From NCBI RefSeq assembly GCF_900103165.1, contig NZ_FNKY01000001.1, positions 1,426,001 through 1,490,000 of the forward strand: a stretch of DNA of 64,000 bases, given 5' to 3'. This DNA comes from Nitrosospira multiformis (lineage in GTDB: Bacteria > Pseudomonadota > Gammaproteobacteria > Burkholderiales > Nitrosomonadaceae). The translations under genes and the position numbers were made by a program. A model generated the notes under the pieces. That model was given only the letters and a program-made list of their open reading frames with translations. It did not search any database and was not told the DNA's origin. The stretch's first letter is position 1; each line of letters opens with the position of its first letter. Shown piece after piece: positions 16,644 through 25,066 of this stretch.

Positions 16644-17822
16644 GTGACGCTTCATTATTTTTTCGCTCCTTGCCCGCGCGGACTGGAGTCCGTACTCGTC
16701 ACCGAGCTGGAACAACTCGGTGCTTCTTCTGTGCGGGGACGCGATGGCGGGGTACAGTTTCAGGGCGACTGGCGAATCTGCTACCGGGCTAATCTGGAAA
16801 GCCGCATTGCCAGCCGTGTTCTTTGGCAGGTTGCAAGCCAGCCTTATGCGAGTGAAACTGACGTATATAGGATCGCTCGCGCCTTGCCGTGGATTGAATG
16901 GTTTGCTCCCGCGCTCACTATCCGGGTTAATGTGGCTGCGATCAAGTGCCCATTGCGCAGTCTCGATTTTGTCACCCTAAAAATCAAGGATGCGGTCTGC
17001 GACAAATTTCGCGAGATTACCGGCGGTCGTCCCAGTGTGGATACGGTGCGGCCGGATATACGCATTCACGGCTTTCTTGATGCGCAGAAGTTTTCTTTAT
17101 ATCTGGATACCTCCGGCGATGCATTATTCAAGCGCGGTCTAAGAAAAACTTCCCGAGACGCTCCTATAAGGGAAAATCTGGCTGCCGGAATTTTGAATCT
17201 GACGGGTTGGCAGCCAGGCGTTCCACTGCTCGACCCGATGTGTGGCAGCGGTACCTTCCTGTTGGAAGCAGCGCAAATTTCATTAAATATCGCCCCTGGA
17301 GCGGGGCGCAGTTTTGCTTTTGAGAAGCTGAAGAAATTTGATGAGAAACTCTGGGTTCAGCTTAAGGATGCCGCCACGGCGCGGCAAAAACCGGTAGTCC
17401 GCCAGCCCTTATTCGGCAGCGATTTGTATGGTGACGTGTTGGCGGATGCTCGTGCAAATTTATCCGCCGCGGGATTTTCCGAGATTGTTACCCTGAAGCA
17501 GGCGAATGTGCTGGAGATCTCCGCACCCACACCGATGGGTTTTCTTGTCACCAATCCTCCCTACGGGGTTCGCCTGGGTGAGTCGGAAAGGCTTCTGGAG
17601 TTTTATCCGAAACTGGGAGATGTGTTGAAGAAAAAATTCAGTGGCTGGAACGCTTATATTTTTACCGCTGATCCGCTTCTGCCAAAATGTATACGCTTGA
17701 CCGCCTCACGTCGCACGCCTCTGTTCAACGGCGCGCTGGAATGCCGTTTGCTGGAATATAAGATGGTTGCAGGTGGAATGCGGAGGGTTCGAGAAACGGA
17801 TACTACACACCAGACAGACTAA
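16644..17822 (+). CDS. THUMP-domain class I RNA methyltransferase (RlmL/YpsC type)
   Basis: 392 aa from a GTG start (16644) that opens the family-typical LHYFFAPCPRGLESVLVTEL. A start further upstream would overlap DUF423. A THUMP RNA-binding domain occupies about residues 50-160; the Rossmann methyltransferase core follows with LLDPMCGSGTFLLEAA (AdoMet site) and TNPPYGVRLG (the NPPY motif of N-methyltransferases). It resembles the m2G-methylating N-terminal half of RlmL, so 23S rRNA is the likely substrate. A repeat hairpin begins directly after the stop codon. Confidence 0.88.
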   Translation: MTLHYFFAPCPRGLESVLVTELEQLGASSVRGRDGGVQFQGDWRICYRANLESRIASRVLWQVASQPYASETDVYRIARALPWIEWFAPALTIRVNVAAIKCPLRSLDFVTLKIKDAVCDKFREITGGRPSVDTVRPDIRIHGFLDAQKFSLYLDTSGDALFKRGLRKTSRDAPIRENLAAGILNLTGWQPGVPLLDPMCGSGTFLLEAAQISLNIAPGAGRSFAFEKLKKFDEKLWVQLKDAATARQKPVVRQPLFGSDLYGDVLADARANLSAAGFSEIVTLKQANVLEISAPTPMGFLVTNPPYGVRLGESERLLEFYPKLGDVLKKKFSGWNAYIFTADPLLPKCIRLTASRRTPLFNGALECRLLEYKMVAGGMRRVRETDTTHQTD

Positions 17823-17868
17823 GATTCTTCAAGTCCGACAGGCTGCTAGCCTATGAACTTGAAGAATC
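17823..17868. repeat. REP-like palindromic element with nested stems
   Basis: GATTCTTCAAGT (17823-17834) and ACTTGAAGAATC (17857-17868) pair perfectly, and between them AGGCT-GCT-AGCCT forms a second stem. Its first 15 bases recur exactly at 59632-59646, and its TAGCAGCCTG core recurs at 31310-31319. It starts on the base after the methyltransferase stop and could also act as a terminator. Confidence 0.75.
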
Positions 17869-17918
17869 GTGCGTGTCTGACGGTGGAAAATTACGCGCAA
17901 GTCTGATAGCCTGTTGCC

Positions 17919-18593
17919 ATGAATGAAATGATACGACCAAACCTTATTCCTCCAGGCGGCCACAAGAAAGTGCTGCTGCATTCGTGCTGTGCGCCTTGTT
18001 CGGGAGAGGTCATGGAAGCCATGCTGGCCTCCAATATCGACTACACAATTTTCTTCTACAATCCGAACATACATCCCGAGCGGGAATACCTTCTGCGAAA
18101 GGACGAGAATGTCCGATTTGCGGATAAGCATGGGATCGAATTCATCGACGCCGACTACGATAAGGAAAACTGGTTTGCCCGCGCCAAAGGGTTGGAATGG
18201 GAGCCCGAACGCGGCATTCGATGCACCATGTGCTTCGATATGCGCTTCGAGCGCACGGCGTTGTACGCGTCCGAGAATGGCTTTCCCGTGATGACGAGCT
18301 CACTCGGTATCTCGCGCTGGAAGAACATGGAACAGATCAACGATTGCGGTCGCCGTGCGGCGGGACGCTATGATGGACTCACCTATTGGGATTTCAATTG
18401 GAGAAAAGGCGGCGGCTCGGCACGCATGATTGAAATCAGCAAGCGGGAAGAGTTCTACCAGCAAGAATATTGCGGCTGCGTCTATTCCTTGCGCGATACC
18501 AATCGGCACCGGCGAAATCAGGGCCGCGCCCTGATTGAGCTTGGCACCCAGTTCTATGGCTCCTCGGCTGCGGAGAAAGAGCCGCCAAAGTAG
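17919..18593 (+). CDS. queH: Epoxyqueuosine reductase QueH
   Basis: 224 aa (former DUF208). QueH converts epoxyqueuosine to queuosine in tRNA, the last step of the pathway, replacing the unrelated QueG. The metal/FeS cysteines are in place: [11 protein letters not shown] (C23, C24, C27), RCTMCFD (C102, C105) and YCGCVYS near the C-terminus. [16 protein letters not shown] and [16 protein letters not shown] are family motifs. The TAG stop is followed by a tandem 11-base repeat (GTAGCAGTCTG, twice) resembling the dispersed repeat family. Confidence 0.94.
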   Translation: MNEMIRPNLIPPGGHKKVLLHSCCAPCSGEVMEAMLASNIDYTIFFYNPNIHPEREYLLRKDENVRFADKHGIEFIDADYDKENWFARAKGLEWEPERGIRCTMCFDMRFERTALYASENGFPVMTSSLGISRWKNMEQINDCGRRAAGRYDGLTYWDFNWRKGGGSARMIEISKREEFYQQEYCGCVYSLRDTNRHRRNQGRALIELGTQFYGSSAAEKEPPK

Positions 18594-18910
18594 CAGTCTG
18601 GTAGCAGTCTGCAGCATGTCCCCGTCAGGCTGTATTCACCGGCGTTCTGGAGCGGCTCGCTCCATCCGTTTAGCCATCTGGCTCGAAACTTCTGTAAGAA
18701 TAATTATAGCCAAGGCGATGGTGGAACGCTCGCTCAAACTGGGCAGACTGTCTTACCCTGATTACCTGCTACCAGCCGTAGACGGTCACGATCTTTGGAT
18801 TTGCCGAATCCAATTCGCGCTATCAGCAGCTGGCGGTCAGGCATCAAGGGAAATTTCAACCTTCTGCTAAGCCGGCAGGCCGCAGATCTTAACAGCCGTA
18901 TAATTAGTCG
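18594..18910. other. Intergenic, contains repeat-like bases and a small hairpin
   Basis: The first 20 bases repeat AGCAGTCTG twice, starting inside the queH stop codon. GGAGCG-GCT-CGCTCC near 18645 can form a 6-bp hairpin. The plus-strand open frame across this stretch lacks a ribosome site and protein character. The dsbB promoter should be at the right end. Confidence 0.45.
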
Positions 18911-19423
18911 ATGAAGCCGGGAATAAGAGCGATTTTTTTATTGATATTTCTAAGCTGTGCCAGCCTGATCAGCTACGCCCTTTATCTTCAACTGATAAAA
19001 AACCTTTTGCCGTGCCCATTGTGCGTTGTCCAGCGCGTGGCCTATTGGTTAGTGGGTTTAACCGCACTATTGGCGTTTCTCCATAATCCCCAGGTAACGG
19101 TCCGCCGGATATACAGTGGTGCGATGGTGGTTTTCGCATTCGCCGGGGCGGTGGTTGCGCTGCGTCAGGCATGGCTAGTGCGCTATCCCGAGGCATTCGA
19201 ATGCGGTATCAGCCCGGAAGAAAAATTCTTGAATGCTCTGCCCATTGCGCAATGGTGGCCCACCATGTTCGAAGCAAACGGAGACTGCGCAGATGCGATC
19301 TGGAAATTCGCATCGCTCAATCTTCCGGATTGGTCGGCGATTTTTTTCTTGATCTTTGGTGGCTTGGCGGTTTATATTTTTTTGCCGGTCGCAATAGGTG
19401 GTAGAGAGCAGTCCCGCACTTGA
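18911..19423 (+). CDS. dsbB: Disulfide bond formation protein DsbB
   Basis: 170 aa, four membrane helices. DsbB reoxidises periplasmic DsbA and passes electrons to quinone. Both periplasmic cysteine pairs are present: CPLC at 35-38, and C98 (FECGIS) with C126 (NGDCADA). QRVAYW after the first pair and ALPIAQWWP are family motifs. The gene is 64 bases upstream of htpX on the same strand, so the two may be co-transcribed. Confidence 0.95.
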   Translation: MKPGIRAIFLLIFLSCASLISYALYLQLIKNLLPCPLCVVQRVAYWLVGLTALLAFLHNPQVTVRRIYSGAMVVFAFAGAVVALRQAWLVRYPEAFECGISPEEKFLNALPIAQWWPTMFEANGDCADAIWKFASLNLPDWSAIFFLIFGGLAVYIFLPVAIGGREQSRT

Positions 19424-19487
19424 AAACTGAATGCACGGCCCCATTTACCATCCGTCTCCCCTATGGATAAAAACGGAATCTACCTCT

Positions 19488-20369
19488 ATGAAACGAATTT
19501 TCTTATTTTTAATTACCAACCTGGCGATTCTATTGGTACTGAGCATTACCCTGCGCCTGTTAGGCGTGGACCGCATTTTGGATGCGGAGGGTAGCGGCAT
19601 AGATTTCAATTCTCTGCTTATCATGGCGGGAGTGATTGGATTTGGTGGGTCTCTGATTTCCCTTGCCATGTCCAAGTGGAGTGCAAAACGTATGACTGGC
19701 GCGGTGGTGATCGAGCAGCCTTCCGATCCAACCGAGCGCTGGCTGGTGGAAACTGTCAGGCGTCAGGCCGATCTTGCCGGAATTGGCATGCCGGAAGTGG
19801 CGATTTATGATGCGCCCGACGTGAATGCCTTTGCCACCGGCATGAACCGCAATGATGCACTGGTGGCTGTTAGCACCGGTCTGCTACATAGCATGCAGAA
19901 AGATGAAATCGAAGGGGTACTTGCGCATGAAATAAGTCATGTCGCAAACGGCGATATGGTAACACTTGCGCTGATTCAGGGTGTAGTCAATACCTTCGTG
20001 ATTTTTCTATCGAGAGTGGTTGGCCACCTTGTGGATCGAGTTGTGTTTAAAACCGAGCGGGGCCACGGTCCGGCTTTTCTGATCACAACTTTAGTAGCCC
20101 AAATGGTGTTGGGAATACTTGCCAGCATGATCGTCATGTGGTTCAGTCGCCAGCGCGAGTTTCGTGCCGATGCGGGCGGTGCGCAACTGGCTGGCAGGAA
20201 CAAAATGATTGCCGCATTGGAACGTCTTAAACAACAGCATGAACCCTCGCAGCTGCCGGAGAGGCTGGCGGCATTCGGCATTTCCGGAGGAGATGGCGGC
20301 CTCAAGGGACTATTCATGTCGCACCCGCCACTCGAAGCACGTATCGCAGCATTACGTGCAATGTCTTGA
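19488..20369 (+). CDS. htpX: Membrane zinc metalloprotease HtpX
   Basis: 293 aa from ATG 19488 ([19 protein letters not shown]), the usual HtpX opening. Zinc site HEISH at 147-151, with the third ligand expected in [16 protein letters not shown]. Two N-terminal and two central membrane spans ([18 protein letters not shown] and [18 protein letters not shown]) complete the family pattern. HtpX degrades misfolded inner-membrane proteins alongside FtsH. It is convergent with mlaA. Confidence 0.96.
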   Translation: MKRIFLFLITNLAILLVLSITLRLLGVDRILDAEGSGIDFNSLLIMAGVIGFGGSLISLAMSKWSAKRMTGAVVIEQPSDPTERWLVETVRRQADLAGIGMPEVAIYDAPDVNAFATGMNRNDALVAVSTGLLHSMQKDEIEGVLAHEISHVANGDMVTLALIQGVVNTFVIFLSRVVGHLVDRVVFKTERGHGPAFLITTLVAQMVLGILASMIVMWFSRQREFRADAGGAQLAGRNKMIAALERLKQQHEPSQLPERLAAFGISGGDGGLKGLFMSHPPLEARIAALRAMS

Positions 20370-20485
20370 TTTAGGGGTTTACCTATAATTCTGGGAATAA
20401 ACGGCGGAAAGCGTTATACAACCCGCCATTTTTTGAGACAAGACTCAATTCAGAAAATGAGCTTGATTGAGCATACACGGGATAG

Positions 20486-20597
20486 CGGGGGAGGTATTTC
20501 CTCCCCCGAGAAGAGTCCGCTCCCTCGTCGCGCTGTTTTGTATAGCGCGGACTTCTTTACCCGGAGCGGAACTGCGATCCTGAATATTCAGGATCGC
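20486..20597. terminator. Three stacked hairpins between convergent htpX and mlaA
   Basis: Stem 1: CGGGGGAGG-TATTT-CCTCCCCCG (20486-20508), perfect. Stem 2: CGCGCT (20529-20534) with AGCGCG (20544-20549). Stem 3: a perfect 24-bp palindrome, GCGATCCTGAAT and its complement (20574-20597), ending on the base before the mlaA stop codon. None has a clear T-tract. A bidirectional termination zone is the simplest reading. Confidence 0.55.
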
Positions 20598-21578
20598 TCA
20601 ATCTTCTTCGATATCTTCTTTGCTCTTGGGCGGATTGCCGTCATGCACTAAACTGCGGCGCCGCTGGAGGTAGGCATCACGTACGAACTCATACTTATCC
20701 AATGCGGCTTCATCCAGCGTTTTCTCGGATTTAAGCAATCCGGCGCGTGTATCGGTGGCCCGGGTTCCGCCAACTATGGGACCGATAAAAGGTGCTACAA
20801 AGAAGCTGCCTATAAAAACCGGATCGGTAGCCAGGTCAAGCACACGGCCGCCAGCGTCCCGAGTCGTGCTGGGACCAAGAAAGGGCAACACCAGATAAGG
20901 TCCGCTTCCGACACCATGATAGCCCATGGTTTGCCCGAAGTCCTCGTCGCGCTTTTCCAGGCCAATATCGCTAGCCACATCAACGATGCCTGCAAGGCCG
21001 AGGGTGCTGTTGACGAGAAAGCGAGTTGTGCTCGTCAGTGCATTACCGAATTTGAGCTGTAGCAGGTTATTAACTGTTACGGGGACATCATTCAAATTGG
21101 AGAAAATGTTTCCCACCGCCGTTTCAATCGGATCGGGCACCAGCCACTTGTAGCCCTTTGCCACCGGTTTGAACACATAATTGTCAACCGACTCATTAAA
21201 CCCGAATATCTTGCGATTCACGGGTTCCCACGGGTCTTTCTTTTCAGTATATTTCGGATAGGCGGTTGGCGCGCCATTTTTGAATACGGGACCGCTTACT
21301 GATTCCGGTGCGCTTTTTTCACTATTGGTTGCGGCACTCTTCTCGGCTGAAGCGCTTGTGCTTGTGCTTGTGTCAGCCGAAGTACTGGTGCTAGCGCTCG
21401 TATCAGTCGGCATGCTCGTAGCGGCGGCGCCAGAGTCAGCCGAAGCATTCGTGGCGGCAGCGCTATTAGCCGAAACGCTCTCGCTAGTCATTGCGCTCTT
21501 ATTGGTTGTGGCGCAACCGCTAAGAAGAAATCCCAGAAGGAATAATGATAAGGTGGAAGATCTGACGAGGTGGGCCAT
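20598..21578 (-). CDS. mlaA: MlaA (VacJ) family outer-membrane lipoprotein
   Basis: 326 aa from ATG 21578 (MAHLVRSSTLSLFLLG); a GTG 33 bases upstream is less likely. The lipobox LLSGC gives a lipidated C22. A low-complexity Ala/Ser/Thr linker of about 70 residues with repeating TDTSAST-like units follows. Then comes the MlaA domain (KKDPWEPVNRKIFGFNESVD, LNDVPVTVNNLLQLK, NSTLGLAGIVDVA, GYHGVGSGPYLVLPFLGPST). MlaA removes misplaced phospholipids from the outer leaflet and passes them to the Mla transport chain; mlaBCDEF are not here. The long linker is unusual: E. coli MlaA has almost none. Confidence 0.93.
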   Translation of the reverse strand: MAHLVRSSTLSLFLLGFLLSGCATTNKSAMTSESVSANSAAATNASADSGAAATSMPTDTSASTSTSADTSTSTSASAEKSAATNSEKSAPESVSGPVFKNGAPTAYPKYTEKKDPWEPVNRKIFGFNESVDNYVFKPVAKGYKWLVPDPIETAVGNIFSNLNDVPVTVNNLLQLKFGNALTSTTRFLVNSTLGLAGIVDVASDIGLEKRDEDFGQTMGYHGVGSGPYLVLPFLGPSTTRDAGGRVLDLATDPVFIGSFFVAPFIGPIVGGTRATDTRAGLLKSEKTLDEAALDKYEFVRDAYLQRRRSLVHDGNPPKSKEDIEED

Positions 21579-22014
21579 GTTTAAAATATATAAATTATGT
21601 GCAGCTAGCACAAAGTAAGCGTCGCCATTATAGGGCTAATTCGGGTTAAAAATGAACTTTTTTCTCATGTGCGGCGCAGCTTCTGTTTTTGCGTGCTGCT
21701 GTCAGTAAAATTCACTTTTAAAAAGAGTGCTTACCATGATTCTGGATGTCAATGACAAACATCTAATATATATTATAATATATTAATTTAATAGCATATA
21801 TTATCTATTATTACGATTCTTAATGTGGGTTCCGTGAAAGGAATTAGAGGCGTGGGCGCCGAGGGAAAACAGTAATTTGAACATACTGTTTTTACGGCTG
21901 AGGTGCACGATTAGTAAGATAGGAAATTGTACCGCGGTAATTAATGATTGTAGGTATCGACAGGCATATGCAGGCGGATTTTATTCCAGTTCTTGTTTCA
22001 ACTCCGGCTTCGGC
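21579..22014. other. Long AT-rich intergenic region between mlaA and murJ
   Basis: About 430 bases without a gene. It holds the mlaA promoter side, an AT-only run near 21760-21810, and the hairpin and promoter-like boxes listed as a possible small RNA. Confidence 0.5.
21752..21893 (+). ncRNA. Possible small transcript: promoter-like boxes and a downstream hairpin
   Basis: ATGACA (21752-21757), a 16-base spacer and TATAAT (21774-21779) look like a promoter. About 87 bases on, AAAACAGTA-N9-TACTGTTTT (21866-21893) forms a 9-bp hairpin ending in T. No open frame lies between. This would give an RNA of roughly 105 nt. Inference only; the region is AT-rich, so the -10 match could be chance. Confidence 0.25.
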
Positions 22015-23553
22015 TTATGTCGCGTCGCGTCGCGTAAAATTCTTGAGACGGAAACCGAGCAGCCATAACATAGCGAAGTAACTTAAAGCACCGGCCACTA
22101 CTACCCATGTCAGCCGGGCAGCGCGCTCCAGGGTGGGGGCCAGCAACCATGACGCGTCGCTACCCGAGGCAAACCACAATACGCCACCCATCGCTGTGAG
22201 CGCCATCAATATCTTGGCCAGAAAAATTGCCCATCCCGGTTGGGGTTGATAAATCTGTTGACTACGCAGTTTATAGTAGAGCAACCCGGCATTGAGGCAC
22301 GCACCCAGACCAATGGATAGCGCCAGCCCCGTATGGCGCAATGGCATGATAAATGCGAGATTCATTAACTGGGTTGCGATAAGCGTGATGATGGCGATTT
22401 TCACGGGTGTTTTGATATTTTGCCGTGCGTAGAATCCGGGAGCGAGCACCTTTACCAGGATGAGTCCCAACAGTCCCAAGCTGTAAGCCACCAGCGCATT
22501 ACGCGTCATCCACACATCATTGACGGAAAACTCGCCGTGATAAAATAGCGTGGTGATAAGCGGAGTGGCGAGCAGCGCCAGCGCCAGCGCTGCAGGTAGC
22601 GTTAACAGCATGGTCAGGCGCAGGCCCCAGTCCAGCAGGCGCGAATATTCTTCAGTGCTATTGTCGGCGTAGTGGCGGGACAATGAGGGCAGCAATATTG
22701 TTCCCAGCGCGACACCCAGCAGGCCGGCCGGGAATTCCATCAACCGGTCGGCGTAGTAGAGCCACGATACGCTGCCCGTAATAAGGAATGAGGCAAATAT
22801 TGTGTTGATGAGCAAGCTCAGCTGTCCGATGGAGACGCCAAACACCGCAGGACCCATTTGCTTAAGTACGCGCCATGCGCCGGTATCAGGGGATTTCAGC
22901 CGCAGACGCGGCATCAGCTTGAGACGCATTAGAAATGGTGCCTGGAAGGCGAGCTGCAGCATGCCTCCGATGAATACTGCCCAGGCGAGCGCAAGTACCG
23001 GCGGATCCATGAATGGCGCAAGCCACAAAGCGCAGCCGATGAACGACAGGTTCAACAATGCCGGGGTGAGTGCCGGCACCGAAAATTTGCCGTGAGTATT
23101 GAGTATCCCTCCTGCCAGGGCGACCAATGAGATGAACAGGATGTAGGGAAAGGTAATTTGCAGCAGCTCGACTGTCAGCTCGAATTTCTGCGGGCTGGCC
23201 GCGAATCCCGGCGCGCTTACGTATATGATGAGGGGTGCGGCGATGATACCTATCAATGTAACCAGGAATAACGTAATCGACAGCAGTGTTGTGACATGAT
23301 CGATTAATTCACGTGTTTTCTCCGGGGTGCGGCGATTTTTGTATTCCGCAAGTATGGGCACGAATGCTTGCGAAAACGCACCCTCTGCGAACAGGCGGCG
23401 CAACAGGTTGGGAATGCGAAAGGCAACGAAGAATGCATCAGTCGCGATTCCGGCACCGAAAATACGCGCGATCAGTACATCGCGTATAAACCCCAAAATA
23501 CGGGATATCAGCGTCATCCCGCTAACGGTGGCAAGGGTTTTGAGCAGATTCAT
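22015..23553 (-). CDS. murJ: Lipid II flippase MurJ
   Basis: 512 aa, about 14 membrane helices. MurJ moves lipid II across the inner membrane for peptidoglycan synthesis. The N-terminus [47 protein letters not shown] and the central [34 protein letters not shown] are hallmark MurJ/MVN motifs, including the conserved arginines of the cavity. Divergent from rpsT, the common arrangement in proteobacteria. Confidence 0.96.
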   Translation of the reverse strand: MNLLKTLATVSGMTLISRILGFIRDVLIARIFGAGIATDAFFVAFRIPNLLRRLFAEGAFSQAFVPILAEYKNRRTPEKTRELIDHVTTLLSITLFLVTLIGIIAAPLIIYVSAPGFAASPQKFELTVELLQITFPYILFISLVALAGGILNTHGKFSVPALTPALLNLSFIGCALWLAPFMDPPVLALAWAVFIGGMLQLAFQAPFLMRLKLMPRLRLKSPDTGAWRVLKQMGPAVFGVSIGQLSLLINTIFASFLITGSVSWLYYADRLMEFPAGLLGVALGTILLPSLSRHYADNSTEEYSRLLDWGLRLTMLLTLPAALALALLATPLITTLFYHGEFSVNDVWMTRNALVAYSLGLLGLILVKVLAPGFYARQNIKTPVKIAIITLIATQLMNLAFIMPLRHTGLALSIGLGACLNAGLLYYKLRSQQIYQPQPGWAIFLAKILMALTAMGGVLWFASGSDASWLLAPTLERAARLTWVVVAGALSYFAMLWLLGFRLKNFTRRDAT

Positions 23554-23694
23554 GGGGGAGTATGTTAACCTGAATGCTTCTGTTGTGGCCGCGTATCACT
23601 GATTTTGCTTTGGAACAACCGGGATTCAGATGGATTTTCGCTGGATTTTCGCGCCGCCAGTTCAATTGACGAGGGCGGGCCGCGTGGTTTTTCC

Positions 23695-23723
23695 TTGCAA
23701 TATGGTGAAAATATCCGTAATAT
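23695..23723 (+). promoter_or_regulatory. Sigma-70-type promoter of rpsT
   Basis: TTGCAA (23695-23700), a 17-base spacer and TAATAT (23718-23723) lie 40 bases before the rpsT start, whose ribosome site is GAGGAA. Spacing is ideal; the -35 box has two mismatches to consensus. Confidence 0.55.
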
Positions 23724-23762
23724 TCAAAGATTTTAAGCAGTCGTCAATTTCGAGGAATTTAC

Positions 23763-24026
23763 ATGGCCAATAGTGCACAAGCGAGAAAACGTGCGAGACA
23801 AAATGTTAAGCAACGTGACCACAACACCAGTCTGCGTTCCCAATTGCGCACCGCGATCAAGCATGTGAGGAAGGCTGTTGGGACCACCGACAAAACTGTC
23901 GCACAAGCTGCGTTCGCGGCATCCATTGGCACCATCGATTCGATTGCCGATAAAGGAATCATCCACAAGAACAAGGCTGCTCGTCACAAGAGCCGCTTGT
24001 CTGCCGCTATCAAAGCGATGGCCTGA
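23763..24026 (+). CDS. rpsT: 30S ribosomal protein S20
   Basis: 87 aa, strongly basic and helical. The opening [21 protein letters not shown], then [15 protein letters not shown] and the closing [19 protein letters not shown], are those of bacterial S20, which binds the 5' domain of 16S rRNA early in 30S assembly. A hairpin follows at 24048. Confidence 0.98.
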   Translation: MANSAQARKRARQNVKQRDHNTSLRSQLRTAIKHVRKAVGTTDKTVAQAAFAASIGTIDSIADKGIIHKNKAARHKSRLSAAIKAMA

Positions 24027-24047
24027 TCGGTTAATCGCATTCAAGAA

Positions 24048-24075
24048 AAGAAGTCCAGAATTCACCGGACTTCTT
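24048..24075 (+). terminator. Hairpin terminator after rpsT
   Basis: AAGAAGTCC (24048-24056) and GGACTTCTT (24067-24075) pair perfectly around a 10-base loop, 22 bases after the rpsT stop. No long T-tract beyond the stem. Confidence 0.6.
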
Positions 24076-24193
24076 CGCTCTCTCCGTTCTTTTCGTTTAC
24101 CCTTCGTTTGTGCATTGCCAGTGCCGCTATTTTCGGAAAACCTGGGGGTCATCGAATATATCCTTGGCTTGTCAGTGGCACGCCGCAGAGGAT

Positions 24194-24967
24194 TTATTCA
24201 GAGGTCTTCTTGGGATTACGGTTGAGGGAATCCGTCAGTGCCGATACCAAATCCATCGGTATTGGAAATATGATGGTATTGGATTTGTCCGTAGCGATGT
24301 TGGTGAGAGTCTGTAGATAGCGCAGTTGCATCGCGCCGGTTTGCTGAGAAAGAACTTGTGCCGCTTGCATCAATTTGTCCGATGCCTGCAATTCACCTTC
24401 GGCATGAATGACCTTGGCGCGCCGCTCGCGCTCCGCTTCCGCCTGGCGGGCAATGGCGCGTATCATGGATTCGTCGATATCCACATGCTTGATCTCGACG
24501 TTGGAGACCTTGATGCCCCAGGCGTCGGTCTGAATGTCAAGCGCCTTCTGGATGTCCATGTTGAGTTTCTCGCGTTCCGCCAGCATCTCATCGAGCTCGT
24601 GCTTGCCCAGCACGGAGCGCAGAGTTGTTTGCGCGAACTGACTGGTGGCGGCAAGGAAATTCTCCACCTGAATGATGGCTCTTTGCGGATCGACTACGCG
24701 AAAGTACACCACCGCACTGACTTTCACCGAGACATTGTCCCGCGAGATCACGTCCTGGCTGGGTACATCCATTACGACAGTGCGCAGGTCGACTCGTACC
24801 ATTTTCTGGATGCCGGGAATTATCAGGATCAAGCCCGGACCTTTTACCTTGTGGAAGCGGCCAAGCATGAATACGACGCCTCGTTCATATTCCCGCAAGA
24901 TGCGAAATGCTGTAAACAGCACGATGAGAATAATGACAAGGGTACCAAATCCGAAGTTGGCGAACAT
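24194..24967 (-). CDS. Slipin family protein (SPFH/stomatin-like)
   Basis: 257 aa. An N-terminal membrane anchor (GTLVIILIVLFTAFRIL) is followed by an SPFH domain (EYERGVVFMLGRFHKVKGPG, SRDNVSVKVSAVVYFRV, RSVLGKHELDEMLAERE, GIKVSNVEIKHVDID) and a coiled, Ala/Glu-rich C-terminal region. Slipins assemble in membrane microdomains. The upstream neighbour encodes an NfeD-type membrane protease, and this pair is the known stomatin operon: the NfeD protease cleaves stomatin C-termini in archaeal homologues. The gap between them is about 100 bases on the same strand. Confidence 0.93.
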   Translation of the reverse strand: MFANFGFGTLVIILIVLFTAFRILREYERGVVFMLGRFHKVKGPGLILIIPGIQKMVRVDLRTVVMDVPSQDVISRDNVSVKVSAVVYFRVVDPQRAIIQVENFLAATSQFAQTTLRSVLGKHELDEMLAEREKLNMDIQKALDIQTDAWGIKVSNVEIKHVDIDESMIRAIARQAEAERERRAKVIHAEGELQASDKLMQAAQVLSQQTGAMQLRYLQTLTNIATDKSNTIIFPIPMDLVSALTDSLNRNPKKTSE

Positions 24968-24981
24968 GAATGTCTCCTTTG

Positions 24982-25003
24982 ATTATCCTGAATCCAACAG
25001 TTG
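24982..25003 (+). repeat. Partial copy of the ATTATCCTGAATCC repeat
   Basis: ATTATCCTGAATCC matches the first 14 bases of the family consensus exactly; the rest (AACAGTTG) has drifted. It sits between the slipin gene and nfeD. Confidence 0.5.
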
Positions 25004-25066
25004 ACTGCTCATTCTTCAGTTTAGAGATGTGATCCACAAAGGCTTTTCGCTCCACCTCACCTTTTG

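Noticed and set aside
18535-18870. Small gene between queH and dsbB
   Set aside because: It overlaps queH in another frame, lacks a ribosome site and runs through repeat-like sequence.
21290-21500. CRISPR-like short repeats
   Set aside because: These are in-frame Ser/Thr/Ala codon repeats of the MlaA linker, irregular in length and without spacers.
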